From positions 18,937 to 82,936 of the forward strand of contig NMRB01001506.1 of assembly GCA_002633025.1 (NCBI GenBank): a DNA stretch of 64,000 nucleotides. Direction: 5' to 3'. Position 1 is the first letter of the stretch, and each line of letters starts with the position of its first letter. A program made the translations under genes and the position numbers. The stretch is from Notospermus geniculatus (lineage: Eukaryota > Nemertea > Pilidiophora > Heteronemertea > Lineidae). Positions 32,960-45,327 of the stretch are shown here, piece by piece. Under the pieces are notes generated by a model, which did no database searches, was not told the DNA's origin, and saw only the letters and a list, made by a program, of their open reading frames with translations.

Positions 32960-33055
32960 TGGAATGCACCGGTCCCCACTTGGATGGTGTCTTTTACTTG
33001 CCCTTGCAAAGTCACAGTACAAGGCACCACGGCTTACTGTCCCATGCGACAGACT
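32960..33055 (-). mobile_element. SINE body fragment
   Basis: Minus strand: GTCGCATGGGACAGTAAGCC, GTGGTGCCTTGTACTGTGAC and CAAGGGCAAGTAAAAGACACC correspond to the body of the SINEs at 39730 and 35870 (CATGGGACAGTAGCCGTGGT). The tRNA-like head is absent. Confidence 0.7.
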
Positions 33056-34860
33056 AAGTAGTATTATGTGCAGGAGACCAGGGAGGAAAAGACAGATAGA
33101 GAGGACAGATAGAAGTGCTTCATCCCAACACCAAGTCTCAAAATATCTTCCAACTCACCACTGATTTTCTCTACACTCTCCATATAACAACTTGTAAACA
33201 AACTGAGGGCAAGTCGTGTCACATCAGTTAGTGACTGACTCAAAGTTCGATTTAAACCCATGACAAGGAATTTAAAATCAAATTATAAGGGAGGTGACGA
33301 TCAACTCAGTCCATTGTCCATTTATAAAGAATATTAATCCATATCCATAATCCATAATCCTTCATCCAAAAGGGAGCAACCAACTGTGATGCAACAAACG
33401 AAGGGCCCAAAAATCTGCACAATCTGCACTCGGGTTGAACTCCACACATTAATTGCGACGATCACAAAAGTCCCCTGTGGCCCTCGTCAAAGTGGTGAAT
33501 CCAATCTCGCCATAGGAAATGAACATCAGTTGCTTGTCCACAGATGATTTATCCATGTCCACTCCGAGGCAGCGGAGGGCCAGAAGTACCTTGCTTAATT
33601 TCTCTATCCTGTTAACCAGCCAGCAGTATCATGCCGCAGGGAAGATCTTCCAGAATGGCCAGAAGGGATCACCTTTCTTCAACAACGTTAATCAGTAGAT
33701 CCACTTTTGATAACACGAAACAACCCGCTGTAATCCTTCTCAAGCACGTTAGTAGAGGTGTAACCAAATGTCGCGTGTCACAGAACGAAATTGCAAGACA
33801 CGCTGAGCTAATTAACAGCCAGAACCACACTGTGCCCAAAGTCTCAACAACTGTGAAAAATTCCTTGCACGCTATTGATAACGTTGCCCTTTAAATCTAA
33901 TTTGGTACGGTTCGTGTTAACAACAATATGCTGGAAATTCCATCCCCAAAAAGCTATCCTAATGAGGAATGAAGGGGTCTAAATTGAGTCCTTTAGGCGG
34001 CAGGTATTTTTAACATTCTGAAATTTTTCATGGTAGTTTAATGCATGAGAGAACCAAGAGAATGTACCTGCACCAACACACCACCTTTATACAACTGAAT
34101 CTTTCAGATGATGATGCAACCTGGGCTAACTTCCTTCACTGGCAATGAATATTTCTGTAATGCCATTAAATTTGAGCACTGATGGATTGTAGGTTATTAC
34201 TGTAATCTGAGATTCCCAACTGCACCTGAGTCTCTTCCAAGGTTACTCCAACCGTGACACATGAACTGACACCAGGTCTGACTGAGTGATGTCTGAGCAA
34301 CCACCACACTATGCACCACAACAGCCTTGATCTCCTGATTCATGCTGGGCTACCCTGGAGTTACCATGATACCAAGTGTTGAAGTCGCAAAGCTGATGGC
34401 AGTCGTAGTGAGGTAATCCTGCTAAGGCTTTTCATGAAACTTGTCAACGTTGCTTGGAAGCATAAACTCAGGTAACAGAGCCGCAGGCAAGGAAGACACA
34501 AAATGGATCTGGGATAGTCCACAACCTGATTCACAAGCAAATTTGTCTTGAATGAGAGAAACCTCAGTGGTATTCCATACGTACACCACAATTTATGGTG
34601 TCTTCTTGAATCCTGGCTTTGATGGTGATCAGCAACACCTCACAACAAGTGGCACTTGATCATGACATTTGAGACAACTTCCTGCCTTTTGGTGAAGATT
34701 TCCAAGAATCAACCAACCGCAGACAAAAGAATGCTGGTCAATTGTCCAAAACGTTAACACTGAATTGAATGCAGAGAAAAACAGGCTTCCCTCTTTGCCT
34801 CTGGGTAGAGACCTGTAGACTTGGGATCGGTGTATCATTGACACCCATTTGAAACAAGTT
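33056..34860. other. No gene recognised
   Basis: AT-rich DNA with TCATTT/ATCCATAATCC-like words near 33330-33365. No exon of known family and no clear repeat ends. Confidence 0.4.
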
Positions 34861-35869
34861 ATGACATGTATGACTACGACAAGGACAAAATGACACAAAT
34901 CCCCAAAATAAATTTTTCAGACCTGTCAAATCTCCCAAGGGAGTCTCAAGCAATTGACCCCTCAATCTCCAGCACTCCCGAGGGCATGATGGTTTCTCCC
35001 ATCAGGATAATCCCCCATTGGTGTCTGCAGCGAGGAGTCATTTTGTGGAGTCGAGAGGGCCTGGACCAATATAAAAGGGTTTTTCTGTCAGTATGGAAAA
35101 TGGTAAACCTCCAGCATTGGACCCTAATCTTTAGCAAAGAAGGAACTGAAACTCCAGCATTGGCCCTAGGGACCCTTGAGAGCTCAAATTTTTCAGAGGT
35201 GGATGAGTTTCGGGGAAACCTCCATCATTCTGATCATGCAAGTTGCATTAATTAGCTGTAAATATTCAGTACCGGTAGTAAAATTGTTCTGCACCACTGT
35301 GCCCGCCAAAGACCTTGATTGCTTCTGAATCGCCAGAATCTCGTTCATGCAAAAATGTTCCAAGTGGATAAAGATTTTTAGCTGACAAACATCATATATC
35401 ATAAAAGAAATTTCGAAATCTCAACTTGCAGATTTCAACCTTATCAAGTCTCCTATTTATTTCCTTTCACGAGCATCAAAAGCTAAATTACCATAGATTT
35501 CGAAAAATCTCAGCTCCACCTACACAGTTTCCAGAGCCGTCACCATTAGACATGAACTAAAACCAGGGATAGAGAAGCCCACACAAATCCTCCTTATTCC
35601 ATCTTTGCAGCTTGGATTGAATTGGAAGCTCATAGCGATCCAACATCGCAGCAGGATTAGCCGTCTCTCAAAGAGAACTGAAGAACACTGACAGGCAATC
35701 TACCTGCATCAGTAAAGGTCAAACATGTGAAAGGAGGAACCAATAGGTCTGCATCGAAGGACCAATCACATCGAAGTTGAATGCTGCTGAGTTATCGCCA
35801 CATGAATCAAACATGAACCTATTCTTGAATTGACTTGTATTTTTCCATCAGGGCTGAAGCCAAGCATTA
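34861..35869. other. No gene recognised; one 129-codon open frame
   Basis: A plus-strand open frame (34866-35255) overlaps minus-strand frames. It contains two CTCCAGCATTGG(A/C)CC blocks, which suggests repeat-derived sequence, and shows no domain I recognise. Confidence 0.4.
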
Positions 35870-36110
35870 TTGGCCCTTGTACGTATGGAAGAGGCATCCC
35901 AAGCAACTCATGCTCATGTTCCTCACTTGGTTGGGGTCTTACTTGCCGTTGCAATCTTAAAGGTACAAGACACAAAGCACCACAGCTTCGTCCCATGCGA
36001 TGGATGTGAAAAGCATGGGATTATTAATCTCTAACCCAGGCTGGATTCAAATCGGGGACCTACTACTTGCTGAACGGAAGTGATAACCACTCGGCTATCG
36101 TGGCTCATCT
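35870..36110 (-). mobile_element. tRNA-derived SINE, copy C
   Basis: Minus strand: GAGCCACGATAGCCGAGTGG starts a tRNA-like head with a perfect A box (TAGCCGAGTGG). The T arm has GATTTGAATCC as a mutated B box. The body contains CGCATGGGACGAAGC, TGGTGCTTTGTGTC and AAGTGAGGAACATGAGC, shared with the SINE at 39730. Confidence 0.82.
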
Positions 36111-36625
36111 CATCTGCTCTCTTCCAATTCTTCTAGGAGGAATGTGAAAAATCAGAAAATGACCTGCCAATCTCAGAGCCACAGATCGGCACATCCACAA
36201 GAAAACCAAGATGAATATCCGGGTGGGAGATATGGCCAACTTCTACGAAGCAAGACGTCAAATCCTTATTTCCTGCAAGCAAACTGGCTGCTATACCCTA
36301 ATTTCCGCTGATCCAACGAGCATCCATCCAGACGTCACAGACATACAGCCCCGTGACAAATTGCTTCAATCCCATTTTTCCTATCGTACCTATTCTTTGA
36401 GACACCAAGGGCACTGAGGGGGCCACTTAACCCTCTTCTGGTCAGAGCTATAACCGCAGACAACTACAGGTACATCATTGTTGGCATGAGAGCCACTTCA
36501 GAAACAAGGGATTGCCAATCCTATCCTTTCAACAAAATATCTCAAAGAACTTCCGGCTCTCCTAAAATATATCCCTTCAATGGACCTCATATATTGCTTG
36601 CTGTTTCCTCAACAGCACAACTGAC

Positions 36626-37011
36626 CAGGGTTTCCACCAGAGGGTAAAATTGGTAAAATTACGTACCCTAAATTTTTCCAGGGTACGGATCAGTACCCTC
36701 AAAAACGTTGGGTAACCATTTTTCCATGACATGCCGGACGAAACCAAACAACCGGCATGACCGGCGTGGGGATTTTATACTTCAAAATACGCCTAAAATA
36801 GCACCAAACATCGTTTTTAAAAATCAACACCTTTTAAAAATCAACAAAAAAAATTTCAAAAATTTTTTTTTTCAAAAATTTTTTTTTTCAAATTTTTTTC
36901 AAAATACGCCTAAAATAGCACCAAACATTGTTTGTAAAAATTTTTTTTGAAAAAAAAAAAATTCAAAAATTTTTTTGGTCGTACCCTCATTTTGTTCTGG
37001 CGGAAACCCTG
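36626..37011 (+). mobile_element. CAGGG-family transposon, copy 6
   Basis: 386 bp with duplication CTGAC (36621-36625, 37012-37016). The core carries an internal repeat: CAAAATACGCCTAAAATAGC occurs at about 36783 and again at 36899, so part of the element was duplicated after or during transposition. Confidence 0.94.
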
Positions 37012-37016
37012 CTGAC

Positions 37017-39729
37017 CAGGTCAAGTCTTGGAAAGGAATATCATAATGAATGCCTGACAATGTTGACTTTGATTCGACATCAGAAAGAAACAGCCAATCC
37101 CTCTTGATTTTCATTCCAAAAGATTCTACGTATACGTCTCTCTTTCTCCAGGACCGCACCACAATCCTTTTGTCATTGTCAAGTTTAAATCACTGCTTTG
37201 TCCACTTCGTTAAGAGAACATCAAAGATGTCAAAGTGTCACTATTCACTGACCACTTCAAACAGGTCCAAAGGCAGGATAAGGTCACCAGAGATAGAAGT
37301 CAACAATCAAGATCAATCAGTTGTCCATCTTCATCCCTTACATTAGAAAAGGATGTCAAAAAATAGGATAGTGACTGAGTGGAGTGATGATAGGAATGCA
37401 GGGAGAAGACTGGTTGGTGTTTCTGTGGAGACTCTGGTCACTTCTCTAACCTCAGTGCTGTGAAAGGATTCTTAGCATTCTCCATGTACGAGCTCCTTTA
37501 AGGCCTGATGTTCAAAACATCATCATACACTTGTGTGATGATGCCACCAAATCTGATGTGATTTTCCCAGAATTGCGTTGTTGACATTTTTCAATTCCCA
37601 TTCAGAATTTCTCAGAAATTTTAAGGTGTACAATACCGGCCACCCCATCTCGAACGCCAGATGGCGAGCAGAAAATATGGCACACAACAGACAACATCAA
37701 CTCTCGTCTAAGAAGTAGAACACAATGTAGATATTTTTTGTGGGCTCATGGAGTGATGAAACTTTTTGACAGGCATTTCAGGAGACATGGTGGCATATCA
37801 TTTGATGCCACTAGAAATCTGTCCAAAGACAGGAACCCTATTCTTTGATGACATCAGCCCGGAGATGTAGAACCTCCATGCTTTAATCAGATGAGAGAAG
37901 TGTTGGATTCAAACAGTTTGAAACGGTGCAAAATTTATGATGCTTATGAAGGGAGACAAACTGCAGTAAAAGACTACATAAGGCCAGCTGGCTATTAAAG
38001 ATAACTGAATTTTCAAAATTGAGAGCAGCACACCACTGTCAATCCTACAAGACTACAGAACTAAACACGTATTGATGTTATGTGTGCATGTGAAAGCAAT
38101 ACTGGCAACATTCAAATGAGCCTGTGTAACTGTTATACTAGACAAGTCTTATCGATCCCCCCATCAATTATATTTTTCCATCGACGGACACGAGTTCCAT
38201 TTATCTTTGATCAGTTTATTCCAAGAATAACTTGATTACGAATACGCACGTTATGAAGTCGAAAACATTTGTTATCGGCGGTTCATGACAATACGATATA
38301 TCTATCTCCAAATCGTAGACATGTAATCATGACATGGACGATGAATCATCAGCTGAATGCAGTCACCTTACTTGTTTATTTCTGAAGTACTTTTGCTCAC
38401 AGAGGGGCCGTCTCATAGTGCAGTACATTTCAATTGCAGCTTGTTGAAACTGACAAGGAAGGCAAACTTCTTGACAACACCAGAGAAGGGAGGAAGCAAT
38501 TAACAAGCTAGTGGGTGGAATGATGCAGCACAGCCTGAAGCCAGCAGCACACCAGGCAATCTACTCACCACCGACCTTTTCGGCAGCAAACTCCCTTAAA
38601 TCAAGTCCTCCTCTTACAAAGCGAATCAGACATGACACACAGCCATCTGGAGAGACAATCCAATGTCTTAAGTTACCCTCATATGATTTGAAGTCAATTT
38701 GGAACCCTCTTAATAAAGTTACCTGATATGCACTATGGTTGCTGATGGAGATAATTGAATTTAATTGATTACCCTCCAAGGAGAAATAGCGAAGACTATA
38801 CAACCTCTTGTATCTTGTATCTGTGTATAAGTACACACTGTGGCACCAATGGGGGAGGGATGTACTGAGATTTGATACAGCAGACCAAACCACAAGAAGT
38901 TGTACAGGGTGGCACAAAAATGCACAATTCCATGCCCAGAGCCCAAACCTGCTCACAACAATGGGTGGAGAAGTCAGAAGAAAGAAGACACCAAGACATC
39001 CCGATTAGGTCCAGTATAGTTAGAGCTACAGACCCTGGAAAGCAAAGTCGAGGCTCTAGCCTAATGCTGAATTTGCAGTTTGCAATAAAACTTATCAGCT
39101 TATAAAAAGACCTCTGACTTTGCTTCACAAAAATGGCTCTGGAGCTGGTACATATCTTTGTGTTATTTTCTTCTAGAAAGATTCTCCCCTTCACACCAGT
39201 GTTTTGGGACCGAGGGTGGAAGTATTCCTTGAACATTTATTTGGGCGCCCCCTACAGTGCAATTGACACACTCCTACACAGAGCAACCTCACGTCATGGT
39301 CCATAAAGTTGAATGCTGCTGATCGAAGTGTACATGATGCATAAAAACTGAAGGACACACCTTATTCTGGTGCGATGATGTCATCTTTTGTCCCTGAACA
39401 CACCTGAACCACTAATCACCTTGACGTCATATCTAACAGCAATGGATGAGCCAACCTTTCAACGCTAACATAGATTTATAACTCATGGCAATATTCTATT
39501 CCCAAGCGTACTGTGGCATGTCATCATATAAATGATAAATGGCATGCTGCATGCTTTAATTCAATAACATTTCCAACATATCGAATAATGGATTTTCCCC
39601 AGTACAGCCCGCAAGCAGATTGGGTTTTATTCTCAAAGATACATGTATGGGTTTCAGCATTTTTCTTCTGCTTCTCCTGGTTCTGTTTCTAAATATGGAG
39701 TCATTGGGTCCATATGCAAAAGATGGAAA
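37017..39729. other. No gene recognised
   Basis: Contains only a 57-base family C fragment (38539-38595: GCCAGCAGCACACCAGGCAA). Several open frames overlap at 38561-39236 on both strands without recognisable motifs; TACAGGGTGGCACAAAAATG near 38908 resembles the edge of the repeat at 47845. Confidence 0.4.
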
Positions 39730-39950
39730 GTCCTGATAGCCTAAATAGTAGTTATCAATAACACATTCGTTCAGCAAGCAGCAGGTCCCGGGTTCGAATC
39801 CAGCCTGGCCCAATGGGATTAATCATCCCTGGCTCTTCATGTCCGTTGCATGGGACAGTAGCCGTGGTGCCTTATATCTTATACCTTTGCAAGGACAAGT
39901 TTAAGACTGCATCCAAGTGAGGAACATGAGTTGCTTGAGACCCTGCCAAA
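39730..39950 (+). mobile_element. tRNA-derived SINE, copy A
   Basis: GTCCTGATAGCC begins a degraded tRNA-like head. GGTTCGAATCC is a perfect B box in CCCGGGTTCGAATCCAGCC. The body reads GTCCGTTGCATGGGACAGTA, then CCGTGGTGCCTTATATC, then AAGTGAGGAACATGAGTTGC. Same family as copies at 52828 and 35870. Confidence 0.85.
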
Positions 39951-40359
39951 AATGTACTGCTTAAATGTGACTTAATAAGAAGTTTATGACTTATTAAGGC
40001 TGCAAAAAGAATTTTTTCATGATTTTCAAAGTTTAAGACCAAAATAAGGTGTAAATAAGAATTTACAGCTTATTAAGCCATAAACAAGAAACCCGATATT
40101 TTTAAGATGTATGTTAGGAGTAAATAAGGAGTACTTAAGTCCGAAACAAGAATTTGTGGCCCTGAACAGGCATCCTAAAAGTTTAAGATGTAATTTAGTG
40201 GTAATTAAGTCATAAAATAAGAATTCACGATGGAAAAGTTTAAGTATAAGTCCCTGCTGTTAAAAATGCCCTAACGTTAAGAATTCCTACACCAGCTATC
40301 TTATAAGTTTAAGGCTTACAAGAAATACTCCTTAAATACTCCTTAAATAAGCCTTCTTG
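39951..40359. repeat. Degenerate TTAAG/AATAAG-rich tract before gap
   Basis: Words such as GTTTAAG, AAATAAG and TTAAGT recur irregularly (AAGTTTAAGACC, AAGTTTAAGATG, GAAAAGTTTAAG, CTTAAATACTCCTTAAATA). Some order is visible but there is no fixed period. It stops at the N gap. Confidence 0.5.
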
Positions 40360-40566
40360 NNNNNNNNNNNNNNNNNNNNNNNNNNNNNNNNNNNNNNNNN
40401 NNNNNNNNNNNNNNNNNNNNNNNNNNNNNNNNNNNNNNNNNNNNNNNNNNNNNNNNNNNNNNNNNNNNNNNNNNNNNNNNNNNNNNNNNNNNNNNNNNNN
40501 NNNNNNNNNNNNNNNNNNNNNNNNNNNNNNNNNNNNNNNNNNNNNNNNNNNNNNNNNNNNNNNNNN
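40360..40566. other. Assembly gap (207 N)
   Basis: Run of N directly before the second composite tandem-core element; the missing bases probably include more 145-bp repeat units that the assembler could not resolve. Confidence 1.
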
Positions 40567-41345
40567 CCACCTGGCGGCCATATTGGATGTCCGATCGGGC
40601 CGAAACTTCACATGGTCATAAAGGTCATCTGCAGGGGCCCACATAGCACATTGGAGCGCTTTGGGTTAAAGCGTTCCTGAGTTACAGCACTTTGATGATT
40701 TTTGGGTTACGCCACCTGGTGGCCATGTTTGAAGTCAAATCAGGCTGAAATTTGACGTGCATGTAAAGGTCATCTAGATGGAGGTAAATATCAAATTTGA
40801 GCCCTCTGCGTCAAGTCGTTCCTGAGTAATAGCACTTACTTGATTTTCAGGTTACGCCACCTGGCGGCCATACTGGATGTCCAATCGGGCCGAAACTTGG
40901 TATTTTTGAAGGTACCCCTCCAATGCATGTTTATGCAAAATATGAAGTCGCTCGGTGAAATAATAACAAACTGTGAGAGGTTCGTCACTTTTGTCAAACT
41001 TTGACCTCTGTGACCTTGAAAAGTAGGTCAAATCAAAAACTCGTTACATATGTCATGTATCCTCATTAGATACACCTATGATAAAAATTTGGAGATGATC
41101 CAGTTATTAGTTCAGGAGTTATTGCACTTTTTGTGTTTTTGGTTTTGGCCACCTGGTGGCCAAGCCAACAATCGAATCGGACCGAAACTTGGTGTCATGG
41201 GTCATGCGACCTAGGGCTATGTATGTACCAAGTTTCAGATCCACAGCCCCAGCGGTTACGAAACGTGCCCTGCTAACGGAACACGACGACGACGACGGAC
41301 GACGACGGACGCTTCCCCATCGTAATAGCTCACCCCGGTGAGCTA
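40567..41345 (+). mobile_element. Composite element, 145-bp tandem core, copy 2 (5' in gap)
   Basis: Repeat heads at 40568, 40713 and 40858 (145 apart) and 41150 (292 later) reproduce the spacing of copy 1. The tail, GAC-type microsatellite and hairpin TAGCTCACC-CC-GGTGAGCTA (41326-41345) are conserved. Same orientation as copy 1. Confidence 0.87.
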
Positions 41346-41573
41346 AAAAACCCGGAAAATGATGGAGAGTAACAGGTCAAGTGGTAGGACTGCATTCGGG
41401 GCCAATTTTCGTACTTTTTGAATCCATGTTCTCCAAGTGGGATTTTCATACAATTTGTGTGCTAATGGAGAATGACATGAATTATCAGTGTTGTGCTTCC
41501 TGCTTCAGGATTAAACTCTCAAGGGTAGAAGGATGAGACTCTCTTTTGGGTAAACCATGGCCTGTACCAACAC

Positions 41574-41745
41574 AATAGGAGCAGTCAGCTGCGCATATTG
41601 CCAACAGATGGCAGCAAAGTCTTAGCGGACCAATGTACAGGAAAATCTACGTGATTGCTGCTTGATCGATAATGACCGGGTCCGCTAGATGCATTGAATT
41701 GGGCCGTAGTGACACCTAGTGGTCAACTCACTGACAGCTCCTATT
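41574..41745 (-). mobile_element. MITE family B, copy 2
   Basis: 172 bp, reverse of the copy at 26006. Left AATAGGAGCAGTCAGCTGCG; right GGTCAACTCACTGACAGCTC then CTATT. The internal blocks GATGGCAGCAAAGTC and GTAGTGACACCTAGTGG are shared. Confidence 0.9.
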
Positions 41746-42149
41746 GTCCAACAAGTAATCAAATTCTTCAGGGATGTGTTCCCAGTAGCTAACCAAAGTC
41801 AGCCAATCTTCTTTAAATTTACTCAAGAACAAATGTTCTCAAACAACAGGAAAATCTACCACTTATACTCTCTCTCGTTTATACCAACAGTCTTTAGTGG
41901 AACCAGAAGAGAAAGGCAAAGTTGTTTGGAAGCAAATTCCTTTTAAAAAGGCTGATGCCAGGAAAGCCAGGTCAAGTGACATGGAGGAAGAGATTGAGCG
42001 ACATCACATTTAGATTCTGAACATCCATCAGCCCAGGGGAAACATGACATGACAATCAGATAGATGATGTACTTGTTTGGTCAATGTCTGCCGTTGAGCG
42101 GCTTCCCTTGTCAGGGTAGAGACCTTTCCAACAAAGATGGCGGTCTAAC

Positions 42150-42420
42150 AATTCTCTAAAATGGCTAAGTGTGATGTGGCCGGCAATTACCACACACCAG
42201 GGAACTGTGGTGGCCACGAGTTGCCGAAAATCAAACTGGTTTGATTTCTCACCAGGAAAATTGCTCGAGCTCGTAGTTGCGAGTTGTGGTGATGTGTGCG
42301 CCATCAGTAGCAAATGAGACCACTCAGTGGTGATGCCTGCTGTAAACCGGCAATCGCCACAAAAATTGCCGACCACGAAAATTGCCTGCAACGAAAGTGG
42401 TGACGTGTGCTGCTAGCTTT
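42150..42420. mobile_element. Degraded inverted-repeat element
   Basis: GTGTGATGTGGCCGGCAATTA on the left and GTGGTGACGTGTGCTGCTAGC on the right are loosely complementary, with repeated GGCAAT and TTGCCG words inside. It may be a distant relative of family C. Similar words recur at 44817-44870. Confidence 0.4.
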
Positions 42421-43869
42421 AATCTGACCAAGGACAAAATATGCCACAAAATGACAGTGCAGTAACGATTGAGTCGAGGGCATTGTGAGCCAAGAGATAA
42501 ATCATCTTCACGGCAGCTCTGCCATCGCTTATAATTCCGGAGATGTCCCAGACTGCCCCATCTTCACACATGTCACATGATCATCCATCGAAGCAATTCA
42601 CAACAATTCCCCTTTCATCGGAAACGTCAGGCGACACTTCTTTACGGCCCTGCGGCAACATCAACTGAATACAGAGTGAAGCGATAACCATTCATCACCT
42701 TCACATTTTGCAGGTCGGCCTAGTTGGTATGACCTGATGTGGCCACTGGTCAAGTTTTCATCGCCTATCGACAGCTACCAGATTATTGCCATTTGCTGCG
42801 GGATATTATGGTGTTCCCAAGTGACCAATATTTAACCCTGGCTGCTACAACGACATGGAGGCTGATTCTTTATTGGACAGTGTTTCGGATAGTCCTTCAT
42901 CGGTTGAAAAACACATGACTTAATGCATCGTTTACCAATACATCCCAGTGCCTGTGAAAATCACTCCACCTCTCGCAAACTGCAGCGGAATCTGCTGTTG
43001 TGGAAACGGCCCTGAACGTCAACGACATGAGAGCGTTTGCAAGACACTTTAAGCCTACCCTGCCCACCCACATAATGAAATCTTTCTCTGAGTATGATTT
43101 CGCCATCATCAAGCACGACGCATCATTCCTTTGCAACTCCCACCAGCAGAAGAAGACACCCTTCCCATCCCTGGAAGCGGTGATATTAGACAGAGTAGCT
43201 TCCGGGCGGGGCGGAACTCTCCTTCATCATGAGGTGTGATTATTCTGAAAGGCAATCAGCTCTGATTAATGATCCATCAACGCTAAAGATGTGATCCGGG
43301 ATGACAAATCGACTCAGTATTGGGTGCAGGTGCCTTCTCTGATGCTGGCGACCTGCAGCTTGTCACGAAGATACAGAGTGGAACAGCAGGAGAGAGAACT
43401 CCTCATCTTAGAAAGAGGCATGTTGGACAGACCAGTTTCAACTCGGTGATTCCTTGGGGAGCTTGTTGTGCACCTGCAGTCCCATACCACCCAGGTCATG
43501 CAACCCAGGTAGGGTACGGCCGAGAGACAGTCACTGAGACCCTGGTCGCTTGCCACATTTGTTGCACCTTTGTGACAATGCCAGAGTCTTCATGTCTTGC
43601 GGCGTCTGGCCTCGGCGATTGGCGGTCTACTCCCAGCTCCTGAACAGTCACTAAGCGAGATGGCGCTTGATCACGGCTGCGCCAAAGATGGCCGCCCTTT
43701 GGACCTCCCTTAGAAAACACCAAACAGACATCTTTAATTATCTTTGCTTGGCTTTGACCAGTAACACCCAGTATCAAGTCATTGCTGCAAGTGCAGTAAC
43801 AACATGGATCTCCTGTCGGTGGCATTGATGTCTGTGAATGGATCACACACACACACAAGGGCAACTTCT
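42421..43869. other. No gene recognised
   Basis: Open frames at 43320-43643 (plus) and 43496-43864 (minus) overlap in opposite directions. Neither has a recognisable motif or splice context that would favour it. Confidence 0.4.
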
Positions 43870-44078
43870 AAGCCATAAGTACAGCACGTAAGCGATCTGA
43901 TAGCCACTGAGCAAAACAGTCTGTTGATGCCAGGCGTGCGTCAGACAGCGATGTGTACTCTTCTCACTAGTATTATCAAACAATACCAAAACTGATTTGC
44001 CTAGTCTGCGGCGGCTGGTGAAAGACTGGTGGCCATTAGACCACTTGTGATGTCACCTGGTGTGATCCTGGCTGGCTG
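43870..44078. mobile_element. MITE family C, copy 2
   Basis: Diverged copy: AGTACAGCACGTAAGCGATCT at the left; GATGTCACCTGGTGTGATCC at the right; CAGTCTGTTGATGCCAG inside. Aligns with 45097-45327 along its whole length. Confidence 0.75.
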
Positions 44079-45096
44079 CGGACATTACCTATCCGATTCA
44101 GACAACCCCGGTCACAGCATTTAATGCATCGATGGCTTCGGACACACCATGAATAATTCAATCTTATTACATTAGCATGTTCACAGTGGATTCCCCACCA
44201 TGTCTCATTTTCCAAGTACATGTTGTGAATGAATGATAATGCATACAGTATTACCATTCCCATTTCTATACTGATCCATCACCATACAAAGGAAGGAAGA
44301 GATATTCGATGGCTTGCCAGCTGCCCAGAGAGAGAATGGGACAATCAGCTTTCTTATTGATTGTTTCAAGTTTCTCTCAGTCAGAATCCATGAACCGATT
44401 CCCCAGCACCAAAATTGAGCTGCTGAAGATTTTGGGCAAAAAACGGCAAAAAGAGGTCTTCTGCCCCCCAGGACCAAAAAGCTAAATACGGCCCTGCGGA
44501 GGGATAAAAGAGTAAGGTCTTCTGCTAGTTACTGTTACTCAACAGGCAATTTCATCACCGTCACCTCCAATGAAGGTATGTGGTCAACTTTGAACTTTTC
44601 CAAACGCTTGAAACTTGAGATGACCATTCCAGCAGCAATATGGCATTTGAGTTGAGGATAGGCTTCACAAGCAGCGCCATCTACCCCTTTTCATGATTTG
44701 TGGAATTCCTATCCAGTTCAATCACCACGGCTGAGTGCTGTGGATTACACAGTCTCTCTTCCATGTCTTGCATTATCGATCCTGCTGTCTCTGCACTGGT
44801 TAAGATCAGGTCACACTAGCTAGTTTCTCGGAAATTGCTCACTGTGGTGACAAATTTGTGGTTGGCTGCTGCTCAACCATGTCACTTTCATTTAAAATTC
44901 CTGTCATGGCTCCATTGCCAGCTGGCGTACTCATTTGAATGAGAAATGGCATCAGACAGGGTTCCAGCAGTGATATCAGCAAATGGAAACAGGGCATCTG
45001 TCTTTTAGTATTCTTGTGGCCGAGACGAAGACAGTAGCAGTGGGCAAAACAACCACAGACATTCAAATGACTATAGACATCACAGAGCAGACATTC

Positions 45097-45327
45097 ATAG
45101 CCAGCAGCACATGCAGGCGATATTGCAAGCCATCTAATCGCCACCGAGCAAAATCGGCTGTCGTCACCAGGTGTGTGCTGGACAGCAATGCATGGAAACT
45201 TCTCACTAGCGATGCTCGCCCAACATCAAACAATAGCAAAGCCGATATCGCCTTGTCTGTGGTGGCTGGCGAGAAGATTGGTGGCGACTAGATCGCTTGC
45301 GATATCACCTGGTGTGCTGCCGGCTAT
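45097..45327. mobile_element. MITE family C, copy 3 (best preserved)
   Basis: 231 bp. Left ATAGCCAGCAGCACATGCAG, right ACCTGGTGTGCTGCCGGCTAT. The arms extend about 65 bases (GCAAGCCATCTAATCGCCAC against GTGGCGACTAGATCGCTTGC). The centre has GCAATGCATGGAAACTTCTC. No coding capacity. Confidence 0.92.

Noticed and set aside
34946-35137. Minus-strand frame ending VLEIEG before a GT, considered as the missing AGAP first exon
   Set aside because: The preceding residues do not resemble the conserved AGAP N-terminal segment, and the donor context is weak.
34866-35255. 129-codon plus-strand open frame
   Set aside because: Contains repeated CTCCAGCATTGG words and overlaps minus frames; more like repeat-derived DNA.
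39780-39812. Functional tRNA gene suggested by GGTTCGAATCC
   Set aside because: No pairing acceptor stem, degraded A box, and the same sequence with a shared non-tRNA body occurs elsewhere; it is a SINE.
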